From Nitrospiraceae bacterium (lineage in GTDB: Bacteria; Nitrospirota_A; Leptospirillia; Leptospirillales; Leptospirillaceae): DNA of 7,850 nucleotides. The notes under the pieces are model-generated. The model did not search any database, was not told the DNA's origin, and saw only the letters and a program-made list of their open reading frames with translations. The position numbers were made by a program, and so were the translations under genes. Shown in pieces: positions 1 through 5,889 of the stretch. The DNA lies in contig JAPTWQ010000090.1 of the NCBI GenBank assembly GCA_028064945.1, forward strand, positions 1-7,850. The letters run 5' to 3'. Position 1 is the stretch's first letter; the number at the start of each line of letters is the position of its first letter.

Positions 1-1220
1 GTCGGGATCATCGAAAGCTTGGACGGGAGCTCGGACTGTTCCGGACGCTGGATGAAAAAGGCGCCGGGCTTGTCCTGTGGCTTCCCAAGGGAAGCCAGAT
101 TCGCCGGACTCTCGAAGAACTCTGGAAGATTCTGCATGACAGGCATGGATACCGGTATGTTTATACGCCCCACATTGCCCGGCTGGATTTGTGGATGCAG
201 TCCGGTCACTGGGACTATTATCAGGACAGCATGTTCCGGCCAATGGAGACGGAAGGAACAGCGTATGAGCTGAAGCCCATGAACTGTCCTTTTCATATCC
301 TGATTTTTCGGGAAAGCGTCCAGAGCTACCGGGACCTTCCCATCCGGTTGTCGGAACTGGGAACCGTCTACCGGTATGAACGTTCGGGAACCCTGCACGG
401 GTTGATGCGCGTCCGTGGTTTTACCCAGGACGATGCCCATATTTTCTGCAAGCCGGAAGACCTTGCCGGTGAGATCCGAAACGTTCTGGCTCTTGTCGAC
501 CAGATGATTGGCCGCTTCGGCTTCACAGACCGCACCGTGTATCTGTCGACCCGTCCGGAAAAGTCCGTGGGGTCCGATGAAAACTGGGAGATGGCGACAG
601 GGTCTCTTAGAAAGGCGCTGGAAGAATCCGGTATTCCTTATGAAGTCGATCCGGGGGAAGGCGTTTTTTACGGGCCCAAGATTGATATCAAGTTTCATGA
701 TGCGATCGGCAGAGCATGGCAGCTGTCGACCATTCAGGTCGATTTCAACTTGCCCGAAAAGTTTGACCTGACGTATCGCAACGATTCCGGTGAGCCCTGT
801 CGGCCGATCATGATCCACCGGGCCCTCTTCGGGTCGATTGAACGGTTCTTCGGAATTCTGATCGAGCATTACGCCGGGGCATTTCCGCTCTGGCTGGCCC
901 CGGAGCAGGTCCGCATCATGACGATCGCCGACCGCCATATCCCTTATGCCCAGACCGTCCTGAGCCGGCTCAAAGACAGGGGAGTCCGGGCGGAAGGGGA
1001 TTTTCGCAACGAGAAAATCGGATTCAAGGTTCGTGAAGCCCAGATGGAAAAAATTCCTGAAATGTGGGTCGTGGGAGACCGCGAAGTGGAAGAAACCCGG
1101 GTGTCTGTCCGGTCGAGAGAGGGAGAGAAAAAAGATCTCTGTCCGCTTGAATCGGAACTCGAAGATCTTTTTCGCCGGAGCTTTCCCCCGGAAATGCTCC
1201 CCCGTTCAAATGGATTCTGA
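1..1220 (+). CDS. thrS: Threonyl-tRNA synthetase, C-terminal two thirds (5' end outside window)
   Basis: Charges tRNA-Thr with threonine in the cytoplasm; a class II synthetase. The open frame runs in from the window edge (first whole codon at base 3), giving about 405 residues of a protein usually near 640; the N-terminal TGS and editing domains lie outside. The visible part starts with DHRKLGRELGLF, the usual entry to the catalytic core. Motif 2 appears in the stretch ending GLMRVRGFTQDDAHIF (about 405-446) and motif 3 near MIHRALFGSIERFFGIL (about 807-860). The three family zinc ligands that bind substrate threonine are present: Cys at 285-287 (MNCPFH), His at 438-440 (DDAHIF) and His at 816-818 (MIHRA). 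The C-terminal anticodon-binding domain follows with the typical DFRNEKIGFKVREAQ. Ends in TGA only 21 bases before infC, so the two are probably cotranscribed. Nothing suggests damage. Confidence 0.97.
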   Translation, partial: RDHRKLGRELGLFRTLDEKGAGLVLWLPKGSQIRRTLEELWKILHDRHGYRYVYTPHIARLDLWMQSGHWDYYQDSMFRPMETEGTAYELKPMNCPFHILIFRESVQSYRDLPIRLSELGTVYRYERSGTLHGLMRVRGFTQDDAHIFCKPEDLAGEIRNVLALVDQMIGRFGFTDRTVYLSTRPEKSVGSDENWEMATGSLRKALEESGIPYEVDPGEGVFYGPKIDIKFHDAIGRAWQLSTIQVDFNLPEKFDLTYRNDSGEPCRPIMIHRALFGSIERFFGILIEHYAGAFPLWLAPEQVRIMTIADRHIPYAQTVLSRLKDRGVRAEGDFRNEKIGFKVREAQMEKIPEMWVVGDREVEETRVSVRSREGEKKDLCPLESELEDLFRRSFPPEMLPRSNGF

Positions 1221-1228
1221 TGTTTAAC

Positions 1229-1241
1229 GAGGAGGAAATCT
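1229..1241 (+). promoter_or_regulatory. Strong Shine-Dalgarno sequence fixing an AUU start for infC
   Basis: GAGGAGG at 1229-1235 is a near-perfect anti-16S match, six bases before ATT at 1242. No ATG, GTG or TTG lies at a suitable distance in the infC frame; the next usual start (GTG, 1293) falls inside the conserved IF3 N-terminal domain. In E. coli infC also starts at AUU, and IF3 represses its own synthesis by rejecting non-canonical start codons. The same feedback is inferred here. Confidence 0.85.
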
Positions 1242-1820
1242 ATTAATCCAAAACCCCGCGTCAATTATGAAATAAAGATCAAGGAAGTTCGCGTGATTGG
1301 ACCGGAAGGCGAACAGCTCGGCATTTTTCCGACGCACGTGGCCATCAAGAAAGCGGAGGAGCAGGGGTTCGACCTGGTTGAAGTTTCTCCGACCGCCAAG
1401 CCACCTGTGTGCAAGATGATGGACTTCGGCAAGTACATGTATGAACAGAGCAAAAAAGTTCATGCAATGAAACAGCACCAAAAGTCCGGGCAGATCAAGG
1501 AAGTCAAGTTCCGGCCCCATATCAACGAGCATGATCTTGAAACAAAGATCAACTATGTCCAGCGATTTCTCGAAGACGGGAACAAGGCAAAAATCAGTAT
1601 GATGTTCCGTGGCCGGGAAATGATCCATACGGAAGTCGGGAAAGAGCTGCTTCAGAAAATCATCGTCGCAACGGAGGGAGTGGCCGTTCTGGAGGTTCCT
1701 CCCCGCATGGAAGGTTCAAATATGACGATGACACTGGCACCCGCCACGACGCAGGCAAAAACCGGAAAGTCAGCGGACCCGGGAGAAAAGACAGACGAGA
1801 GCGGGCCCGGAAAGAGCTGA
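1242..1820 (+). CDS. infC: Translation initiation factor IF-3, AUU start codon
   Basis: Binds the 30S subunit, prevents premature joining of 50S and proofreads the start codon and initiator tRNA. With the ATT start the product is 192 residues (E. coli 180). It begins (M)NPKPRVNYEIKIKEVRVIG, which aligns with the usual IF3 opening. The N-terminal domain contains GPEGEQLGIF and the signature DLVEVSPTAKPPVCKMMDFGK (about residues 40-68); a lysine-rich linker follows, then the C-terminal domain with EVKFRPHINEHDLETK and the end motif EVPPRMEGSNMTMTLAP. About 20 residues after that motif form a low-complexity Lys/Gly/Ser/Glu tail not needed by the family. Starting at GTG 1293 would remove 17 conserved residues, so ATT 1242 is preferred. 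It sits between thrS and rpmI as in most bacteria. Identity is certain; the start codon is strongly supported. Confidence 0.97.
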   Translation: MNPKPRVNYEIKIKEVRVIGPEGEQLGIFPTHVAIKKAEEQGFDLVEVSPTAKPPVCKMMDFGKYMYEQSKKVHAMKQHQKSGQIKEVKFRPHINEHDLETKINYVQRFLEDGNKAKISMMFRGREMIHTEVGKELLQKIIVATEGVAVLEVPPRMEGSNMTMTLAPATTQAKTGKSADPGEKTDESGPGKS

Positions 1821-1861
1821 GCTCCGGGAGTACCGTCTTTCATCAACGAAAGGATCCGATT

Positions 1862-2059
1862 GTGGCAACAGGAAGAAAACTGAAAGTTAAAAGTGCGGCA
1901 AGCAAGCGTTTCTTTGTCAGCGGAACCGGAAAAATCCGTTACCACAAGACGAACAAGCGCCACCTGATGACATCGAAGTCGTCGAAGCGGACCCGCTCGC
2001 TTAAAACGGGAACCCTGGAAAAAGGGCAGTCCGACAATATCCGGAAGGTTTTGGGGTAA
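1862..2059 (+). CDS. rpmI: 50S ribosomal protein L35 (bL35)
   Basis: Small basic protein of the large ribosomal subunit, 65 residues, the usual family length. The sequence is typical of L35: a lysine/arginine-rich N-terminus with KLKVKSAASKRF, then TGKIRYHKTNKRHLMTSKSSKR, where the HKxxxRH-like core is the family hallmark. The start is taken as GTG at 1862, preceded by GAAAGGAT at 1848-1855. An in-frame ATT directly before it (1859) could in principle be used but would add only one residue. It lies 41 bases after infC and 81 bases before rplT, the standard infC-rpmI-rplT order; in E. coli and B. subtilis this cluster is repressed by L20 or IF3. Confidence 0.95.
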   Translation: MATGRKLKVKSAASKRFFVSGTGKIRYHKTNKRHLMTSKSSKRTRSLKTGTLEKGQSDNIRKVLG

Positions 2060-2098
2060 TAGCCTTCTTCCGGGCCCCTATGTTTTTGAATGCGGAAG
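2041..2098 (+). other. Possible competing RNA hairpins across the rpmI-rplT junction
   Basis: CTTCCGG at 2067-2073 can pair with CCGGAAG at 2041-2047 (inside the last rpmI codons). CTTCCG at 2067-2072 can instead pair with CGGAAG at 2093-2098. The two partners are parts of a direct repeat, CGGAAGGTTT, at 2042-2051 and 2093-2102. The pairings exclude each other, as in a switch between rpmI and rplT. Stems are only 6-7 pairs with loops of 19-20 bases, and CCGGAAG-like words are frequent in this sequence, so chance is a real alternative. Confidence 0.25.
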
Positions 2099-2140
2099 GT
2101 TTCTGGAAAATCCCGTAAGACCCTCAAAAGGAGATGAAGA

Positions 2141-2497
2141 ATGTCGAGAGTCAAGGGCGGAACAATTCACAAGGCCCGCCGAAAAAAAATCATGGATTTG
2201 GCCAAAGGTTTCTGGGGAGGCCGGTCCCGGTTATACCGTTCGGCCCGTCATACCGTTGAAAAAGGACTCACCTACGCGTATCGGGACAGAAAAGTCAAGA
2301 AAAGGGAATTCCGTTCGTTGTGGATCCAGCGCATCAACGCGGCCTGCCGGATGGAGTCCATCAACTACAGCCGCTTCATGGCGGGACTCAGGAAACTTGG
2401 TATTGCCCTGGATCGGAAGATCCTGGCGGATCTGGCTCTCAACCAGCCGGAAACGTTTCGTGAATTGACACAGAAAGCAAAGCAGGCGATTTCCTGA
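2141..2497 (+). CDS. rplT: 50S ribosomal protein L20 (bL20)
   Basis: L20 binds 23S rRNA early in assembly of the large subunit and in several bacteria represses its own operon. The product is 118 residues, the normal length. It opens MSRVKGGTIHKARRKKIMDLAKGFWG, a very basic rRNA-binding extension. The globular half contains RDRKVKKREFRSLWIQRINAACR and YSRFMAGLRKLGIALDRKILADLA, both family hallmarks. ATG 2141 is preceded by AAAGGAG at 2127-2133 with a 7-base spacer, an unambiguous start. It is the last gene of the + strand cluster; a stem-loop follows at once. The usual downstream partners pheS and pheT are not on this strand but face it from the other side. Confidence 0.97.
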   Translation: MSRVKGGTIHKARRKKIMDLAKGFWGGRSRLYRSARHTVEKGLTYAYRDRKVKKREFRSLWIQRINAACRMESINYSRFMAGLRKLGIALDRKILADLALNQPETFRELTQKAKQAIS

Positions 2498-2522
2498 GAC
2501 TTTTCTGCCAATCCTTCTTCCT

Positions 2523-2552
2523 TCCGGGCTTCCCGTTTTGTGGAAGCCCGGA
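2523..2552. terminator. Stem-loop between convergent rplT and pheT, probable two-way terminator
   Basis: A perfect 11-pair GC-rich stem: TCCGGGCTTCC (2523-2533), an 8-base loop (2534-2541) and GGAAGCCCGGA (2542-2552). It fills most of the 65-base gap between the rplT stop and the pheT stop, where both transcripts should end. Neither side carries a run of T after the stem (the + strand continues TATGTTCGCCC), so it is not a classical intrinsic terminator; it may need a factor or may protect both 3' ends. Confidence 0.6.
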
Positions 2553-2562
2553 TATGTTCGCC

Positions 2563-4272
2563 CTATTCCTTCTTTTCGTATAACCCGGGATAAATCTTCG
2601 ACAGCTCTATTTCAAAAAGAACTGTCGGCATCCGTATTCCCCACCGTTCAAGCCATTCGGGATGGACCTCTCCGATTTCGCCCACAGGTTGGGAGTGACC
2701 GGAAAGTTGCAAGGCACCCGAGCGTCCGGAGATGTAGGGAGACGTATCGAGCGCAGAAAGAGAGGGCTCGAACCCCATATATCGAAGAACCTCGAACACC
2801 ATCCCGGCCAGTTCCGAAAGGGAAGCCTGGGGATGGGACAATAAGCCGGAAAAGAGCATTTTTTCCCGTACGACAGAGGATGTTCCGGTGATCTTTTCAA
2901 GGGCCTCTCCCACCTCAAAAAGACGGTGGGGATAAGGAAACCGGCTCGACTGGGTTTCTGACGAAAGAAGGAACGAAAGAAGAGTGGACCGGACGACGCC
3001 ATATTGTCTGGAAACGGGGTTGTCGATTTCGACCGTCGTGTCCGAAGGACGTCCGAGGTCTGTCGTGTCCTTTTCGATCGATGTCAGGATATTCGAGAGA
3101 ATCTCCTGGAATCCGAGTCCGGTCATCAGGCGACGGACAGTCTCTTCCGGTGTACGGGCCGGATCTTCCTTGCCGACGGTAAAAGAGGCCGGAAGGGTGG
3201 GTGCAAAGGAAGCGTAGCCGCGTGAGATCAGAAAATCCTCGACACAGTCGACAGGGTGGAGAATGTCATCCCGGTAGAAAGGTGCCCGGACAAGGTATCC
3301 GTCTGCCTGGATCTCGACGGCATCATAGCCGTAATCCAGCAATTTCTGCCGAAAGATCTCCGGATCGATTTCTTCACCCGTCACGCGGACAGGCAGGTCA
3401 GCCGGAACCCGAATGTCCGGCCCTCTCAGATGGGGATACTGGAGCGATTTTCCGTTTTCCCGGATTGTGACAGGCGTGAGGGTAAATCCCCGGTCGAACA
3501 GGTTGGCGGCTAGAATATTGATGACCAGCGTCACGCGTCCGTGGTCAAACCCGGTTGCTTCAACGAACAGCTCCGAATCCGGTGCGGTGACTTCTCCCGT
3601 GTGCCGGGCATTGATAATGGGGGGAAAAGAGAGAACGGTCCCGTCGTCGTTTCTCAGAATGGGGTAAAGTTCCCGGGAGGTCAGGAGGCTTTTGTAGGTC
3701 TTGCCTTTCGGATGATGTTCGAGAATATCCCGGAGGGAAAGAGAGTCATCGAAGCCCAGCGGAACGAAGGACACACTGTCGGGAGAGACCGCTTCATACA
3801 CCAGGGGAAAACGGAGAGATTTCAGCGGGTAGATGCCGATGGCGACGTCCGCTCTTTTTCGTCCATAGATCTCGGAGAGTCGTTCCTGTGTCTGGATCAG
3901 CTGCGCGAGTCCATTGTCGCCAAGTGAGGGTCCGCGTGCAATGAATCCTCCAATGACAGGTCTTGTTCCGGAAACGGTGGGGTTCACGCGGATCTCCGGT
4001 GAAAATCCCGATTCCTTTTCCCGGGCAAGAATGCTCTCCCAGGGTCTTGCGGAGGGAGATTTCCCGCCCTTCAGCTGACGGGCGATTCCTTCCACTGTCC
4101 AGAGATCGGGGCGGTTCGTATCGTTCAGTTCTATTTTTAAAGCCCCGGTTTTCGGGTCAAATCCCTTGACTTCCCCTTTCACCCAGTCCAGGAGCAGGTC
4201 GAGGTTGTCCACGGGCAATGTCCTTCCCGTCAGGTGTTCCAGATCCCGGAGCGTTGTTTCGAGGGTAGGCAC
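2563..4272 (-). CDS. pheT: Phenylalanyl-tRNA synthetase beta subunit, archaeal/eukaryal type
   Basis: Beta subunit of the (alpha-beta)2 PheRS; it contributes tRNA binding and hydrolytic editing of Tyr-tRNA-Phe. It has 569 residues, against about 800 for bacterial PheT and about 550-600 for archaeal/eukaryal ones. Domains in order: N-terminal B1-like part with NRPDLWTVEGIARQL (53-67); B3/B4 editing domain about 100-270, with QERLSEIYGRKR, AIGIYPL, EHHPKGKTY, LSFPPIINARHTGEVT and FVEATG; B5 about 285-355 with the Mg-binding-like YRDDILHPVDCVEDF; and a catalytic-like inactive core about 365-565 with NPVSRQYGVVRSTLL. There is no EMAP-like tRNA-binding domain at the front and no FDX-ACB domain at the end, and the frame is intact, so it is not a truncated bacterial PheT. 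Start GTG 4272 follows AGGAAGGA with a 5-base spacer. It lies 33 bases after pheS. In the editing pocket, Glu238 stands where archaeal enzymes usually have Asp. Confidence 0.95.
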   Translation of the reverse strand: MPTLETTLRDLEHLTGRTLPVDNLDLLLDWVKGEVKGFDPKTGALKIELNDTNRPDLWTVEGIARQLKGGKSPSARPWESILAREKESGFSPEIRVNPTVSGTRPVIGGFIARGPSLGDNGLAQLIQTQERLSEIYGRKRADVAIGIYPLKSLRFPLVYEAVSPDSVSFVPLGFDDSLSLRDILEHHPKGKTYKSLLTSRELYPILRNDDGTVLSFPPIINARHTGEVTAPDSELFVEATGFDHGRVTLVINILAANLFDRGFTLTPVTIRENGKSLQYPHLRGPDIRVPADLPVRVTGEEIDPEIFRQKLLDYGYDAVEIQADGYLVRAPFYRDDILHPVDCVEDFLISRGYASFAPTLPASFTVGKEDPARTPEETVRRLMTGLGFQEILSNILTSIEKDTTDLGRPSDTTVEIDNPVSRQYGVVRSTLLSFLLSSETQSSRFPYPHRLFEVGEALEKITGTSSVVREKMLFSGLLSHPQASLSELAGMVFEVLRYMGFEPSLSALDTSPYISGRSGALQLSGHSQPVGEIGEVHPEWLERWGIRMPTVLFEIELSKIYPGLYEKKE

Positions 4273-4305
4273 GTCTATCCTTCCTGGTTGTCTCGAGGTC
4301 TCTTC

Positions 4306-5865
4306 CTAGAGCGGTTGTTTGTTGGTCTGTCTGTTTTTTGCGCGGGACAGAATCATGGACTGCAGCGTATGCAAAGATCCTGAAAAAAGGTCCCGGATGT
4401 CGGAAAGACCCAGGCGCATCATGGCCATCCGGTCGATTCCCAGCCCCCAGGCGATCACGGGGGTCTTCACTCCGAGAGGCCGGAGCACTTCCGGCCGGAA
4501 GAGCCCCGCTCCTCCAAGTTCCATCCATCCCAGCTGAGGATGTTTGACATGGACTTCGACAGAGGGTTCGGTGAAGGGAAAATAGGCTGGTTTAAAATGG
4601 ACCTCCCGGGCTCCGGCAACCTCCCGCGCAAAAAGCGTCAAAAGACCCAGGAGAGTCCGGAACGAAGCGCCTTCTTCCACGACAATCCCTTCGGCCTGGT
4701 AGAAATCGACGGCATGCGTCTGATCCACCTGTTCGTAACGGAAACAGCGGGCCAGAGCGAAGTATTTCCCGGGGATTTCGGGGCAGGAGGCCAGTTTGCG
4801 GGCGGACAGGGCAGTGCCCTGGCTCCGGAGAAGAAGCCGGCGGGCCTGTTTTTCATTAAAAGGCTGGCGCCATCCCCGGCTCCCGAATGTTTCCCCTTCT
4901 CCGGCATGAACGGCCCGGACCCGGGGGAGGATGTCCTTGTCCAGCGAAGCAACCTCCCGGGGGTCACGGACGAAATAGATGTCGTGAATATCGCGGGCCG
5001 GGTGGGTCTGGGGGATGAAGAGGGTATCCATGTTCCAGAATTCGCTTTCCACGATCGGACCCGTCATTTCTTCGAACCCCAGGCGGACAAGCTGTCTCCG
5101 GACCTCTTCCAGATATTCCCGGTAGGGGTGCGATTGTCCAATCATGGGACGGGGGGGCGGTGTTTCCAGGGAGTAGGGACGAAACGCGCCGCCCTTCCAC
5201 GAGCGATTGTGGATCATTTCGGGGGTGACTGGTCCAAGAAGATCTTCCCGGACATCGAGGTCGTCCGGGGAAAGAACACCTTTCCTGAGAGACAGGTGAC
5301 GGACTTCGCGAACGTCAAAGCGAAGGACACCTTTCCCCTTCCCCCGTTTCCGTTGAAAGCTTCCCAGAAGTTCCCGATCCTCTTCGGACAGGTCTTCAAA
5401 CGTCAGGGGACTCTTGTCTTCAAGCGAGCGAATAATCGCGTACGTTCTTTCCAGCACGGGAGGCAAAGGTGCCGCCTGTTTCAGGTGCCCTCCGGGAAGG
5501 ATGGACAAGACTCCCATCTCCTTCAGGTCACCAATGGCTTTCGAAATCTGGGCAGGATCCTTCACGGATTTTCGGAGGTTGTCCAGTGTCAGGGAAGGAT
5601 CATCCTTCAGTTTCTTCAGGATCCATTCCTCGGGGAAGCCATCTTTGAGAACCTGTTGACCGATTTCGGTCAGGGAAATTTCCGTCCGGGTTTCCAGGAT
5701 GGTTTCTTCGATCAGGTTTTTGGCTTTTAACCATCCTGCGGCCATCTGAAACTGTCCCGGATCCATCCGGATTTCTTCCTGAAGAAGATCTTCCCGCTCT
5801 CCCTCCGGACGCTTGAAGAGTGCTTTCAGCACGGTGATCTCCAGAGGATGAAAATTCCAGCTCAT
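4306..5865 (-). CDS. pheS: Phenylalanyl-tRNA synthetase alpha subunit, archaeal/eukaryal architecture with mosaic core
   Basis: Catalytic subunit of PheRS; activates phenylalanine and transfers it to tRNA-Phe. It has 519 residues, as in archaea and eukaryotes (about 500), not about 330-350 as in bacteria. Residues 1-130 resemble repeated winged-helix units (helix-rich, LTEIGQQVLKDGFPE, LSILPGGHLKQ), the DNA-binding-like extension of archaeal/eukaryal alpha chains. The catalytic core covers about 240-510: HPYREYLEEVRRQLVRLGFEEMTGP (motif 1 region), ESEFWNMDTLFIPQTHPARD, CFRYEQVDQTH (motif 2), FYQAEG, YFPFTEPSVEV and AWGLGIDR (motif 3). The FWN...PQxHPARD and FRPEVLRPLG stretches are archaeal/eukaryal in style; YFPFTEP and GGAG read as bacterial. 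The usual RTHT motif is RSQGT (347-351). ATG 5865 is preceded by GAAAGGAT with a longish spacer; it lies 24 bases after the peptide ATPase gene. Confidence 0.95.
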   Translation of the reverse strand: MSWNFHPLEITVLKALFKRPEGEREDLLQEEIRMDPGQFQMAAGWLKAKNLIEETILETRTEISLTEIGQQVLKDGFPEEWILKKLKDDPSLTLDNLRKSVKDPAQISKAIGDLKEMGVLSILPGGHLKQAAPLPPVLERTYAIIRSLEDKSPLTFEDLSEEDRELLGSFQRKRGKGKGVLRFDVREVRHLSLRKGVLSPDDLDVREDLLGPVTPEMIHNRSWKGGAFRPYSLETPPPRPMIGQSHPYREYLEEVRRQLVRLGFEEMTGPIVESEFWNMDTLFIPQTHPARDIHDIYFVRDPREVASLDKDILPRVRAVHAGEGETFGSRGWRQPFNEKQARRLLLRSQGTALSARKLASCPEIPGKYFALARCFRYEQVDQTHAVDFYQAEGIVVEEGASFRTLLGLLTLFAREVAGAREVHFKPAYFPFTEPSVEVHVKHPQLGWMELGGAGLFRPEVLRPLGVKTPVIAWGLGIDRMAMMRLGLSDIRDLFSGSLHTLQSMILSRAKNRQTNKQPL

Positions 5866-5889
5866 GTTTTTCTTATCCTTTCATTGATC

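Noticed and set aside
944..1628. Minus-strand frames opposite the thrS 3' end and infC
   Set aside because: Both overlap strongly conserved genes on the other strand and show no family features.
1293..1820. infC starting at GTG 1293
   Set aside because: It would remove conserved IF3 residues and has no Shine-Dalgarno sequence at proper distance; ATT 1242 has a very strong one.
2538..2891. A 117-codon + strand frame beginning in the terminator loop region
   Set aside because: It has no suitable ribosome binding site, starts inside the stem-loop and runs antisense to pheT; it is very basic and shows no recognisable domain.
2563..4272. PheT as a truncated or frameshifted bacterial PheT
   Set aside because: At 569 residues it matches the whole archaeal/eukaryal beta chain, with B1, B3/B4, B5 and the catalytic-like core in order and no broken ends.
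4540..5730. A 396-codon open frame on the + strand lying opposite pheS
   Set aside because: It lies wholly inside the well-supported pheS gene, shows no family motif, and its composition is what the complement of a GC-rich coding frame gives. Long antisense frames are common in such sequence.
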